In this document: piece after piece, positions 1-13,500 of the stretch
Numbering within the stretch: the stretch's first letter is position 1
How the letters are laid out: every line of letters begins with the position of its first letter
Source of the DNA: Gordionus sp. m RMFG-2023
Lineage: Eukaryota > Nematomorpha > Gordioida > Chordodea > Parachordodidae
Direction: 5' to 3'
Assembly: GCF_954871325.1 (NCBI RefSeq)
Contig: NC_088776.1
Span: forward strand, 26,522,508 to 26,586,507
Length of the DNA stretch: 64,000 nucleotides
Notes under the pieces: generated by a model
The model's input: the letters and a program-made list of their open reading frames with translations, nothing else
What the model was told of the DNA's origin: nothing
Databases searched by the model: none
Made by a program: the position numbers and the translations under genes

Positions 1-367
1 GTCTCAAAATGTACACTATTAGCAATTATCGCGATATTGACCTCGCTATAATATCTTCGTGAAATAGTTTTCGCTATATATTGTATTCGCCATTTGGTTT
101 TCGCGATAATGACTTCGCTATAAAACTTTCGCGATAAAAGTTTTGCTGTAATGTATTCGCATTAAAGGTTTCGTGTTAAGGGTTTCGCTATAAAAATTTT
201 GCGATGTTTGTTTCCCGATATTGTCATCGCGAATTAGTATTCGCTAATGTGGATTTGCGATAAAAGTCTCGCTAAAAATCCATTCGCGATAAACGAAATT
301 TAAGATAAAAGGTTCGCGAAAATGTGTTTCGCGATAAAAGTTTTGCTGAACTGACATGGAACCGTTT
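1..367. repeat. Degenerate short tandem repeat rich in TTCGCGATAA
   Basis: The first 360 bases consist of a diverged unit of about 15-18 bp, recognisable as TTTCGCGATAAAAGT or TTTCGCTATAAAAGT. It recurs roughly twenty times (for example near 101, 138, 183, 262, 300 and 328). CpG is common here although the surrounding DNA is very AT-rich. The array probably extends beyond the left edge. It stops at the hAT element that follows. I see no coding potential. It could be an eroded minisatellite or the internal repeat of a larger element. Confidence 0.65.
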
Positions 368-375
368 CTTTTTTC

Positions 376-2370
376 CAGAGTTGTTAAACGCTATTTTTAA
401 AAGTAGCGCGCTACCGTAATAGCTATTTGTCAAAAAAAGTAGCGCGCTACCGCTTTCGCTATTTGTCAAAAAAGTAGCGCGCTATTAGCTATTTCAAAAG
501 TAGCTTTAGCTACTTTTAAGCTACTTTTATAAAAAAAAATTTAGAAACAAATGAAACAAATTTTTTTTTTTTTTTTTTTGCTTATAATGTAAATGTATAA
601 TAAATAATATATAAAAATCAACATTTATAAATATAAAAATATAGTTAGTTTAGATTATAAAAAAATAAGCAATATAAATAAATATTTATTTTAATTTGTT
701 GCATTTTAATAATAATATCATTTCAATATTATCATCCCCAAGTCTAGAGCGACGATCAGAAAGTATAAGCTTTGCTTTACTAAATAATCTCTCGACACTA
801 GCACTTGAGGGCAAGGGGGTATTAAATTTCATATATAAATTTTTAATATATGAAAAATTATCAAAAATATTCATCTCAATATTTTTTGATTGAAAAAAAA
901 GATCAATTGGATTTTCTATTAAATCATCTTTAATTTCAAAAAAATTATTTGAGGATGTCTTCGTGGTAGATACTCGGCAATCTCTGTTTGTTGGAGTAAG
1001 ATTATTCAGCTTCGCCATTAGCCTATCTTATTTATAATTTGATATAAATTATGATAATCATAATATTACTAAAATATGTGTGTATTTAGTTAATAAAAAT
1101 TCTATAAATAATGTGAAATATTAAAATACTAAATATTTTATAGATTAAATAATAACCATTCCATTCTGATAAAAATCATAACTTAAAATAAATATTATAA
1201 ATAAATTTGTAATATAACCTAAATGCCTTCAGGTAGTTAGACCCATTATCAGTAACCATCTTGCAAACTTTATTATGAATCCTAAAAGACTTGTGGATGT
1301 CAATAATTTTATTTGCAAGTACGTCATATGTCTGGCATCCTATAATCCTTTTAAGGGCTAAGGCTACAGATCTTCTTTTTAAAGTCCTAGGGTCTAACAA
1401 ATGGCCTGTGATTCCCAAATAAGCTCTAAAAATATTTAATCAGATCAATTTATAAATATAAATAAGTTTTTACCTTCTGTTATGTGTCCAACTATCTGCC
1501 GTGGTACATACATAAGATATATATGATAACTCTACTATTAGAGCATCTTTCATCACTTTGAAGTTGTCGGCTATTTTATTCATAAGTGTCTGGCGACATA
1601 AAACTGTTGTGCCAGGGGATAAAGTTTTAATCATCAGAGTAAATGATGGATTATCAACCAAAGACACTGGCTGAACTGTGTCAATAATAAAATCAACAAT
1701 AACTTTATCAACCAATTTTTGTGAAATATTGGCATGTTTATTATCAGTTAATTTGGTTTGGATAGTATGTCTTTTTGAATGAAGATTCTCCTATACCAAA
1801 TTTTTTTATATGTTTCTCTATTTCCTTATAGCAATTGGCGTGAACAGTCTAATAAAATAAATAATATTATAATGTAAAAATAACAATTTACCTTTAGGTG
1901 TTTTTTCAGGTTATAGCTACTCGATTGATTTGATGATATATTTTTTTTACATTTTAAGCACATGAATTTGAATCCAGATTTTGTTTAATATTTATTTTAA
2001 AAAATTTTTCAAATTTAGGGAATGGAAAAACGTTATTAGAGCTATTAAGTACATTTTCTTCCATTGAATCTTCCATATCTGAATCACTTTCAAGGATTTG
2101 GATATCCATGGACGATGCCATTTTAGATTATTAACACAGATTGAAAATATAAATTAAAAATTAAAAATATATTTAAATTTCAAAATTAAATAATAAATTA
2201 TAAAAATTATAATTAATTATGATATTATATTTAAATTTTCATGTTTATACTTACATTCATTATATTTTTTAAAAGTAGCGCGCTAAAAAATTAAATAATT
2301 TAAAAAAAGTAGCGGCTATTAGCTATAGCTACCAAAAAAGATAGCGTAGCGCGCTACTTTAACAACTCTG
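376..2370 (-). mobile_element. hAT-1 DNA transposon, copy 1, with exact 8-bp TSD
   Basis: The element begins CAGAGTTGTTAAA and ends TTTAACAACTCTG. It is flanked by an exact 8-bp direct repeat, CTTTTTTC, at 368-375 and 2371-2378, which is the hAT signature. Both ends carry repeated copies of the palindrome GTAGCGCGCTAC (near 405, 438, 475 and 2278, 2355), likely transposase-binding subterminal repeats. It encodes a decayed transposase on the minus strand. A related copy in the opposite orientation lies at 33824-35497. Confidence 0.93.
686..2121 (-). pseudogene. hAT transposase remnant (BED finger, catalytic piece, dimerisation domain)
   Basis: Reading leftward from an ATG at 2121 there is an acidic leader. 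A BED-type zinc finger follows (FMCLKCKK, later NLKKHLK, then TVHANC after a small intron at 1849-1891). Next is a hAT segment containing VSLVDNPSFTLMI and TTADSWT (1470-1715), then a piece ending CKMVTDNGSNYLKAFR (1176-1418). The hAT C-terminal dimerisation motif LPSSASVERLFSKAKLILS closes it (686-1018). The frame changes within the leader and again between the finger and the next block. The region between the TDNGSN motif and the dimerisation domain is largely missing, so this copy should not make active transposase. Confidence 0.85.
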
Positions 2371-2378
2371 CTTTTTTC

Positions 2379-3963
2379 TAATATAATTTCTTAACATATT
2401 CAAATTTCAATAATAAAAAATTTTAAAAATAACGATCAAAATGCTCATATCAACCTCTGAAAAGAAGCCCCAGACTCTCAATATCTTTAAAATTATTTAA
2501 TTTTATGGTAGTCTAGGCATATTTTTTGCTCAAATAAAAAATAATTTTATATGGAATATGATCTTATATATAAGATATATTTGAATTAAAACCTTTATTA
2601 TTTTTTATTTTTGATAAATTGCAGCATTTCAAAAGTTACTTTTGTGGGTATAAATAACATATTGTTTTATAAAATTTTATGTAATCTGATATTAAAAAAA
2701 ATTATAGCCACATATGTATAATGTAGTTATACATATTCGTTTAAAAAATTAACCATTAAAATTGATTACTCTAGAAGAAAACTCCAAGGCTTGCAAGAAC
2801 TTCTAGCTCATAAGATCGTCGGCCTCCCATATTATTTTTCATAAAATTAAACTGTTTTAATTTGTCTTTATCAATAAACTAATTTCATAATTCCTCCTTA
2901 GACCATAGCGTTCTACAAGAACGCTTTATGTAGGTGAGTTTATATTTAATAAAAAGTAATATAGAATTTTAGTAATCATCATAGATAATAAATGATATAT
3001 ATTATTTCATTCCTTCCAATAAATGTAACTAGTTTTATTTTTTCGCAAAGTTATTATTTTACAAAAATATAACTATTTAACCATTATAAAATACTAATAC
3101 TAATTACTTTCTGAATTATTCAATTAAATACTAAATACAGTAATAAAAGATTATATTAAATCAAAGTTTTAGCCATACTGTCCAACACGGAATTTACTTG
3201 TGACAGAGATTTTTTTCTCCTATTTATGGTATATTTGCTTGTCCTAGACCGCATGTTTTTTAACGTCTACTGCTTGATTGAATATTGTTATATGAAATAA
3301 TTTTCTTAATCAAAATAATCTAAATATATCTTTATTTCTTCTGTAAATATATTTTTAGAAAAGCTTGTTTCAATCCAATAAAAAATTAAAACCAATACAA
3401 AAAATTTCACATGATTCATTTTTATATAAATAATATAATTTTTTTACTGATGTGCAATAAGCTTGTTAACCGACTCAGATTTGACTCAGGGGTGCCAAAT
3501 CGGAATTGATCGGTCCGGTTCAGATCAGGTTGAATCGAACTTGCTCAATCAAAAAAAAATAATATTTTCTAAGAAAATGAATCTAAAGAAAACATTAAAT
3601 TAACAATTCGATAGTATCCCTAAATTATAATGTATTAGTTTCATATAAAAATTGAGATAAAATGAAATTCAAACATAAGAAAATGATATATAATATATAG
3701 ATCACGGATATTAGATTGTTAAATTAAATACATATTATAAAATTTAATTTTTTATAACTACTCATTGAAAGCTTATTTTTATTATATTTTATACTGAATT
3801 AGATGGAAACCAATGTCCGCACTTTAATTTTAGTAATATGAGCATGCAGATATATCGATTTGTTTTAAAAAAATTGAAAAACATTAAAAATTGAATTCGT
3901 TAATTATTTAATATTTCTAGAATTGTTTAATTATTGTAAACGTTATTTCAATATGACTGAAAT
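2379..3963. other. AT-rich intergenic stretch
   Basis: No gene recognised. At about 3465-3560 there is a GC-richer patch containing CAGGGGTGCCAAATCGG and repeated GGTTCAGATC-type words. It resembles one terminus of a hAT-like element, but I found no partner end or target duplication. The promoter of the SLC1 gene presumably lies in the right part. No clear TATA box can be singled out in such AT-rich DNA. Confidence 0.5.
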
Positions 3964-4563
3964 ATGAATGCGACAAATTTAAGAATACTGTCCTTGTGTG
4001 TTGCCGTTATTTTTTCAGTGTCTACAAGTTTAGAAAAAATATCTAATATAGCAGAATTATTTTTCATATTCTTTTTAGCTGCATATGTTCACTCGTTGGA
4101 TATAAAGCTTTCAACAAGATTCTTAAGATTCTTAGGCCTCCCTGGTGATATGTTTTTTGACTTTCTACAATTTTTATATCTTCCACTCACAATGAGCAGT
4201 TTAATAGCCAGTGTTTCGAAAATGAAATCAGACGTATCATTACCAGTAATTATATGGTGCATATGTTGGAGTATTGGATTGACCACGTTAGCTGCTATAT
4301 TTTCTGTTTTATGGAGTATCGCGCTTATGGGAGCCTTCACGCCCTGGATTATCCATGGCACATTAATGAAGCCCGTTCTATGGCAAAGTTCTGATATTTT
4401 ATACGATATGATCAAGTATTTTTTTAAAAAATATTTTATTTTTAAAAATATTTTATTATTTTTTAATTGTAATATTCATTTATATTTCTTTGTAAAAAAA
4501 TTTAGAAATTTAATACCATCTCATTTCCTATTAAATCTATTCGAACAAGTAATATTGCGGTTT
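3964..4563 (+). CDS. SLC1 exons 1-2 (TM1-TM4 start)
   Basis: Start ATG at 3964 opens MNATNLRILSLCVAVIF, a plausible first membrane segment without a cleaved signal. Exon 1 ends at 4415 (donor GTATTT) after SSDILYDMI. Exon 2 (4506-4563, donor GTAAAA) supplies NLIPSHFLLNLFEQVILRF. Together they match the family segment [20 protein letters not shown]. The 90-nt intron between them is itself open in the same frame, so an unspliced form would still read through, but the family alignment favours splicing. Confidence 0.85.
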
Positions 4564-7500
4564 GTAAAAATAAAAAATAATAATTTTATATGAATTTTAG
4601 TTAAGAAATCATGAATTTTGTTTTATTTTTTTTAAGATATTAATTTATTTAATTGAGAACATTATTTTAAATTTAAAAATGTGATTTTTCCGGAAATGTA
4701 TTCTAATATGTTTGGAATACCTACCCTATAAATTTCAGACAATTTTATGGCAAATATTTGATTTATTTACATTAATTTTTCCATAAATTTTTCGAATATT
4801 TTTAATTAAATAAAAATTTATTCAAATATTATAAAATTGTCAGAAATTTATAGAGTAGGTTTCTACATATATTGGATACATTTCCGAATAAGTTATATTT
4901 TTAGATGTAAAAAAAATGAACTCAATTAATAAATTAAAATTAAAAAATAATTAAACAACACCTATACTATAGCTTTATCGAATTTATAATAATATAATTT
5001 ATTATACTGGCAGTAAAATGATTATTAACAATTAAATATTATTATTACAATTAAATTATTATTAACAATTAAATTATATATTTCCTATTATTTTTCAAAT
5101 GTTTTATTTTTTTTCTAAACAATTTAATTTCATGATTTCATTTATATTAATATAGCACAAAACAGAAATCAAGCTTTCTCCTTTTTTGAACGTAGATAAA
5201 AATCTAAGTTATTCATTAATAAATTTTTTATTTAATATCCTTGCTTAGCCATACAATTGAAAAATACAATAAATAATCAGCCAAATATCTTAGGTATTTT
5301 ATTTGGCTGCTGCATAGTGGGAATGACAATGTCAACCATGAGGAAACATACATTTATATTAACAAATACCTGTTTGCTAATTAATGATATTATGATGAAA
5401 ATGTCCGAAGTTGCTTTATGGTAAATTTTTGAATTATAGGCTTGGCTATTTTACATTAAAATTAGGTTAGCGCCTTTATGCTCAGTGTCAATAATAGTGG
5501 AAGATATTTTGTCATCAAATATCGCAATTAGGCATTTACTTAACGAAATATTGTTCCTTATAGAGATTATATTTTTTGGACTCTTTGTATATGCGACACA
5601 AGTTTTAAGCTTGATATATATATTTATTAACAAAAACAATCCTATGAAAATTATGCTCAAATCTGGAGAAGCACTGATTGCAGCTTTTGCTACTTCCTCT
5701 AGGTAATAGTATCTTTAATTTAAAAATTTATTATTAAGAGCGACTACCCATAGTTATTTATGTTTGGCCACCCATATTTTATTTTATGCATTTTCAAAAT
5801 ACATTTTTTTTTAGTTTAATAGATAATATTATTATATACAAATGCAAAATTCATTAATTTTTAATAATCTGGAAGTAATCAATTGACAAAATCAACCCCA
5901 ATTAGTGTTGTTAGATGGCTTGATTTTAGCCGATGTTAAAAAACGTAACTCAATATATTATCCAGAAATATATTACAGTCTGAAGACTTTGCTCAGAGAT
6001 GGCACAAAGGTTTGGAAATTTATTACCGAAATATCAAAGCTTAGGCAATATTTTTATGGCTAAAATATTGAGTTAGCCGTTCTTAAAAATTGGGTCAAAT
6101 TGAGCCATTTAACAACACTAACACCAATGTAAGAAAATAGAATGTTAAAAAAACCCTATTGGATCATCGGCATTACAATTCAATCGAAATTTACTCAGAA
6201 TGTATTCAATGCTAGTTCAGATATTTCTGTTTATACTTTTATCTAATTCATTCAATGACCTATTCTTTCTATAAAATGAAATAATATGATTTAAAATTTT
6301 TATTATTTATAACTTCTTATCTGTCGAAAAATAAATTGTATATTCGAAATATATCATAAACTTTACATCGTCTTCAAAGGATGACTAAATTCCTATAAAG
6401 TATGATGGTGTAGGATTCTATAAGAGGAAAAGGTCCAGTAATATTATACGCTGTAGATGGGACCTTAAATGCCATGAAATATCAATTTATATTAGATCAA
6501 GCTTTGATATGTTTAAGTGGTACTTTCTTTTCTGATAGAAATTTTGTATTCCAGCAGGATGAAGCCTTGTCAACATCCAAATTCGCCAAAAATAGGTATT
6601 AGATAACAACACTACTACTTAAGAATGGCTAACGACAAGTCCTGATCTAAATCCTATTGAAAACATATGGGAGTTAAAAAGGAGGAAGCAATGCTTATTA
6701 AGAACCATCAAAGATTCTCTCAAAATACAAAATACTTGAAATTCCAAATTTATAGATTAATGTCAACAGAATATAGGTAATTATTAAATCTAAAGGTCGC
6801 GCAACTAATTTTAAAACAAGTACTTTTTATGAATCTTTAGCTCTAGAATCATTTAATATTAATTACGATAACATCTTTATTTAGTTTTTATCTTATAAAT
6901 AATATTAATATTTAATAAATATTTTATGTTAATCTTATATTTAATAATAATGTTGGAACCTATTTTTTAAAATTTGATGATAATTAAATTTAAAAATTAA
7001 GGTGGCCAAGGAAATGACGTTGGATTGTATATATTTTATTATAATCTTATACACAACTAGAAATATATTTAAAAAATAACCAAAAGGCATTGGCATAGGC
7101 TTAGTCAACCCTCCAAAAATGTGCCTGTTACTGCTAATAAAAAGTACCCCTCCCTCCCACTTCTCACACCTCTTCTTAAATTATATATATGTTACTATAA
7201 ACAATAATTTGAAAGTGTAATAAATAGAAGTTAATAAATTTTTCAAAATAATGACCCCTAATTCGAAATTTTCAGACAAATAATACTTTAGTTAAAAAGT
7301 GAAAATACAAAATTATTGTTTTAAAATTTACCCGGCCAAATAAAGGGGCCTAAAGCTCTCAAAAAAAATATTGGCAGAAAATCAACCCACACGTGCTCCC
7401 CCTTCTTAAATTTTTTAGCCATGACTATACCACAAGTAATATTTTTATGTGGTGTATCCAGGATTTCATATCGGAACCCGTCAAAAAATGTTGGAACTAT

Positions 7501-10500
7501 GCCCTCAACTCCTCCCTGTTCCTACTGAAAATGCCTTTGGTATTAATGAGCTTACACTGATTTAAGTTCTTTGTTCTAAGTTATAAAATTTTAATAGTTA
7601 AATAATTTCAATATCATTTATATTCGAAATCAACGAAATTAAATATCTGATATTATTCTACACCATTTAGCTATTTTACCATTTGTCTAAGATTTTTTTA
7701 GTTACTATAGAATCTTAACTGATATGCTTAAATGAATGAATGGTCCTGTTATAAAATGTAAAGTGAATTTATTTTATATACCTGAGTAAATCAATGCCAA
7801 TATTTTATATGTTGATGAAAATAAAAAGGAGAGGATGATATAAATAAAATAAATGAATTGTTTTGTTATCATTAAAATTGTAAATACAACATTTATTATT
7901 TTGTAGTATTTTTTTATTTTATTTCGGGACCCGTCCCGTCTCATTCCCATAACAGTCCCCTTAAATACTTTATTGTTTTTATCCTATATTTTAAAATATA
8001 AATTTGAGGTTTGATATAAATATTAAATTGCTTACAATAATAAAAATTGGGTTTAAACAAACAAATTTAATATCGATGTGTAACCCAATTCCTAATCTAT
8101 AAAATAAAATTTATATTAAAGCTCTATCAAATTTTACTGGCCATATACTATATGTTAACTAGCCATAATATATTACTTGAGAATTTTATTATATATGAAA
8201 TATTACAATATAAAATACTTCTAAAGGACCGATGTTAATATTTCTTTCTTTTTTAAGTATTTAAAAACCTAATTATTCACTAATTTAATAAATATTAACA
8301 TCTCAATTTATCATCACACTCATAAATATTTTAAGTTGTTACGAATATATGGAAATGTTCAAGGTATATGATGATGAAATTATATAAATTATTATCTTAA
8401 TTATCTATATATTAACCATTCTTATTTCAATATAAAATTAATCATTTATCTATTTAATGATTTCATAATATCTAATTATCTACATGTTAAATTGCTTATT
8501 TAAATAATTTATTATTTATCAATTTAAAGGAATAGTTTAATAAACTTAGGAAATTATTATAAATACATACAATGTAAGTCATTTTATTAATTTAAAATGA
8601 AAAATCAGAATATATTTATTTACATAAATAACAAACAAATAAATCATTATTATTTGTTCATTGAGCATGTGCCCATTCTTAACAATGAATGCATTTGATC
8701 CACTCTTCCCCTTTCTTGCTCTTTGAAAATTCCTTCTTACATATAATGCACTGCACATCCACTCACCATTCTGAAACTTTGCCTCAATTTTTTTTGCAAA
8801 ATCATGTGGAAATATTCTTACCTAAAAATAAATGACCTTTAACATAAAATAGAAATATTTATATAATTTGTTGGAATTGTATTAGTTCCACGTTTTATCA
8901 TAGATAGATAATTATATCACATTTTATATTGGTAATAATTTTATTTTATTTTATTATAATAATTTACAATTTATTTTTCAAAGATAAATTACATATGTTA
9001 TTCTCATTTTAACAAAAATAATTTCTCTGTATATATCTTTTTTTTAAACAATATAAAATAACTATAATACAAATTGATGTATATAAAAAAAATGTTAATT
9101 CACCGATTAAATTTAAATACAAATTGATATATAAAAAAATAAATCAATTGCCAAAATAAATAATAAAATAACATCGATCAACATATTCAACATTTTACCC
9201 TCCAAAGAAATTCGGCTTATGATTTCCTTGGATAAGTTGAGTAGTAACGTCATTAACATTCAGGATCACCACGCAATATGCCAACCATGTTCATGGTGCA
9301 GTCTTCTTTTCAAACCGAACGATGGCTTGGTAAAGTAAAGACAACCCCTAGCTAATTTCCAAACCGGATCGCTTGTGCATGGCATCGGACATCTAGATTC
9401 CTTTCGAGCAAAGTTTATTCTGTCGTGCTTCAGCCAGCAATCCAATTTCTGAGTCGTTGCATGGCGCACGGAATTCTCCTTGAAGGTATGATCTTAGGCA
9501 CAGCATCGGGCTTCAAGTGAACTTTCTCTTGTCTGACCATTTTGGGTTTGTAGGAGTAAGTTGATTCGAGATCTTTTTTTGTTGTCGAGATTATCTTCTC
9601 GAGATCATTCTCTACATTACCCACTAGGAACGTTTTTAAAATGTTGTTGAAGGTGTGGAGCCACTCACGTCCTAGCAGGGGGATCTTATCACAATCCACT
9701 ACAATGGCCTCCAGTGTATGTGAGTTTCCTTCATACTTAACTTTCAAATTGGCAAGACCTAATATCTTGATAGCGCTGCCGTCATAACCAGTGAGTCTCA
9801 TGTCCGTCTTACGTATCGCGGTTATGCCTACAGTCTTAGCTGTCAGCTTCGGAAGTATACTGTACCTGGTACCGGTGTCAACTTGCATCAACGTGGGTAT
9901 GTTGTTGATGCTCACTGTCACGTTGTACGCGTCATATGTGGTATCCTTGACCCCCATATTGTACACTTCCAAATTCTGCAAATTATATTCTTTAAAGTCT
10001 GTGTTTGAGTCGTCGTTATCATCGATTACTTCGATGTTCATAGCATGGTTCGTATTCAATTGACAATCACGATCTTTGTAATCAGAAGATCTATTGTAAG
10101 TATTATTGTCATTTTTGCACTGGTTGGGCCTCGACTAATATTTTGGAAAACCATTAATATTTTGAGGGTTGTGTCTGTGCTGACCACGACGTGGATAGTT
10201 GGTTCGGTTATCACCTCTATAGCAGTCATCCCGTCGATCAGGGCTATGATGGTCACAATGATAGTCGTGGCGATTGCCATGGACGTTGTACCCGCTATTG
10301 TTGTATCGATCGTCGTAGTAGTTATCGTTGCGATTATCGAAACAGTTGCGGTATTAGTGACAATTATCGTAACTTTGATCAAAACGATTGTCGTGGAAGT
10401 TGCTGTACCGTCCGTTGAATCGTTTGTCGCGGTCGTTGTCGTAGCGTATATCGTAACGTTCTTCGAAATGTTGTCGGGGGCGATTGTCATTGATGAACTG

Positions 10501-13500
10501 GGGTTGCTTGATGAGAGATTAAACATGTGCATGAGAGTCCTGAAAGGGTTTTGCGGTCACGTAGCTATTTTTGACTCTGCCTATGTGATTAACCTCTTGT
10601 ACACCAGGTGAGTCATTCAAATGAAACAATTTCATCTCGCCCTTGATGCCACTTGGCTCAGCGGTGTCTTCCTCTAGACCTAGATTGTAAATGTCTTCTA
10701 TAGTCATAGAGCTCTTGACCGCTTTCCTGACATCTTTGGAATTCGAAGATACTCTCACTTTCTCAATAATTCTCTGAATGCCATTGAATTTACATTCTTT
10801 ATTGAGTCATGCTACGCGCGTGACCCAAGCCGAGAACGTCTCATCCTTGCCTTGAGTTGCAGCATAAAATAATGATAGTTTAGCGTTCTCAGTCTTCGAT
10901 GGATGTTGTAACTTAAATTTGCCAAGCAGGGCGGTTGGGTCCTGGAAGTCTGCCTCAGTGCAAATGCCTCAATGTTATATAATTCGTCATCTGGAAGATT
11001 TCGGAGAAATAAAGTGGCCTTTTTTCCGTTGAAAATCTTGTTGGTTCTGCAATTTCCTTATGTAGGCGCTATCATCGCTACTAAATTTGGGGAAATCCAG
11101 CTTAACGAATTCAGTCATATATGTGGAATTGTTCAAAGCATCCATCATAAGAGAATTATAATCGATATAGGCGTAAAATAGAATAAATGTACATTGCAAA
11201 ATCAAGTTCAAATTTTGAGATAATACTTACGCAGAGTTCAGACGTAGATTGGCCTCCATGTTGGAATTGTATTAGTTCCACGTTTTATTATAGATAGATA
11301 ATTATATCACATTTTATATTAGTTATAATTTTATTTTTTATAATAATTTACAATTTATTTTTCAAAGATAAATTACATTTTTTATTCTCATTTTAACAAA
11401 AACAATTTCTCTTTATATATCCTTTTTTTTAAACTATATAAAAAAATAACTAATACAAATTTATGTATATAAAAAAAATGTTAATATAAAATTTTCACCG
11501 ATTAAATTTAAATACAAATTGATATATAAAAAAATAAATCAATTGCCAAAATAAATAATAAAATAACATCGATCAAAACATATTCAGCATAATTAAATCT
11601 ATGATAACTAATTATTTAACAGGTAATTCTAATATATGTAATTAATATCATTAAAAATGCTCTAACATATTTATAAATTTAATAAATCTACAATAAAAAT
11701 AATTCTTATATGTAATTAATATCTATTAAATCATGCGCGTACGCAGGAATTTGGTGTGGGGGGGGGATTAAATTTTTTTTAAATAAAATAATTGTTATTT
11801 AAAAATATAAAGCATAAATTTTTTTAGGATTAATAACTATTTCTAATACAGAATTTTAAATTAATGTGAATTATAAAGAATAAATATATAAACCAGCATA
11901 TAGAAAACTAATAAATGTGAATTAAAAAAATATTAAACGGATATAACCGGCGGCATATGAAAAACTATAATATAAATGTGAATTATAAAATGTTAAGTAA
12001 ATATAACCAGCATATAAATCAGAAATCACTATAAAATAAATGACCCAAAATAGAATTTTAAATTTGAGCCTTTAAAATTTATATATAAAGTATAAATTTA
12101 AATGTTGGAAATATAAATTATTACACAAGTTTCTTAGGAATAATTGTATTTTGTATGCAATAACTTAAAAAGTATTCATGAAAAAATATAATTAAAATAT
12201 TAATTCGCACATAAAATAATTAAGAAGCATATTATAAATTTATATGTAAAATCCAATCTTCATTGAGATTGGGTTTATTGTTCAATTATCTCATCTGTGT
12301 TTGGCGTCAAATGCCTACGAATATTCAAAAGGGCCAATCCATTCAATATATTGTCAGAAGTTGTACTCCTTAGGTATGTTTTTATTCTTCTTAAAGAAGG
12401 GAATGTTCTCTCATTAGTTGCAGTACTAATGTGAAGTGTTGCTAATATATATAATTTATTAGACATTGGGAAAATAATCTTAAAGATGTTTGAAATGATG
12501 CAAAGCATCCATAGCATTTTTTGGGACTATATCAACCATAGTTAATCTTTTATATACTATAGTTGGCATTCAGCTAATAAGGCATCATAAGATACTTTAA
12601 CATCTTCATGAAAAAATCTGATAAATATTTTATTTTTTTCTATTACTATCTGAAAAAGGTTGGTAAGGCTTTTGTGGAAGTAATATCTTCAGACTGCTAA
12701 GTGCTGCCTGATGAATTAAAACCCGTTCTATTTGGGTTATAAATGTATCTAAAAGAGGGATAAAGACATTTATTTTATAATAATCTTCTACTGACCCTAT
12801 ATTAATGTAGGACGATAAGCTTGCCTCGCTGCAAGCCGAGGAAGCAAATGTTAATCTCATATAGCTCTGCTTTTGACTCAAAAATAACATATAAAATATG
12901 AAATTCTTCAATAACATTAGCCCTAATTTCCCTGAGTTCTAATAATATGCTCTCCGCTATTCTCATCGTTTCAATCAAGTCAATGTTATGTTTTTAAAAA
13001 TACATAATATATATTCTAATGAGAAAAAAAAGTAAGTATTGAAACCAACGATATGCTTGCTTCTGAGGATATATCTCCTTCAGGTGTGATTTTTCAGTAA
13101 GAGCATAATAATCAACTCTTCTCACTCTATAAAAGCTGTTTTGATGGCAAAGACTCCATCTCGTTGGACAAGATTTTTGCAATGTCTTTCTCCTTGTTGG
13201 AAAAGGAGTTTCAGAAATAATTCTGTTTACAGAATCTCATAATGCTTGAAATTTTACAAGACCACGAAAATTACCTTCATTATAATTATTATTGAAATTC
13301 AAGCTTCCTGAATCCAAATGACCATGTAATTCTGGGCCCTGCAATCCACAATATAGTATAGCCTCAATAGTTAACTTGATCTCTATTTTCTTTTGCTATT
13401 TTATCCTATTTTTGTCAATATGTGATAAAATGGGAATCATATCCCCACAATTAATTTGAAGAAATAATGGGTTCACCGCGTTTGTGATAAATTTGTTTTA

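Larger units (their letters stand above)
8869..11589 (-). mobile_element. LTR retroelement fossil (Ty3/gypsy-like), short, flanked by TAATT
   Basis: Two direct terminal repeats of about 325 bp (8869-9192 and 11259-11589) bound the element. The exact 5-bp host duplication TAATT lies at 8864-8868 and 11590-11594. The element is oriented leftward. Recognisable parts are a gag-like region, a tract rich in Arg, Asn, His and Asp, and a retroviral-type aspartic protease, followed by the very beginning of a pol-like region. A purine-rich GGAGGGTAAAA abuts the inner edge of the left repeat, where a polypurine tract is expected. It is broken: no full reverse transcriptase, RNase H or integrase part is recognisable. 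The two repeats differ by several substitutions and small gaps, suggesting moderate age. Confidence 0.88.

Noticed and set aside
5421-5439. A 19-nt intron between SLC1 exons 4 and 5
   Set aside because: The nearer AG would put exon 5 in a frame that stops. The AG at 5464-5465 restores phase and the family alignment, giving a normal 45-nt intron.
10045-10611. Long hydrophobic plus-strand reading over 10045-10611
   Set aside because: It is the complement of the basic, Asn/Arg/His-rich gag-like tract of the LTR fossil; the valine/isoleucine repeats are a composition artefact.
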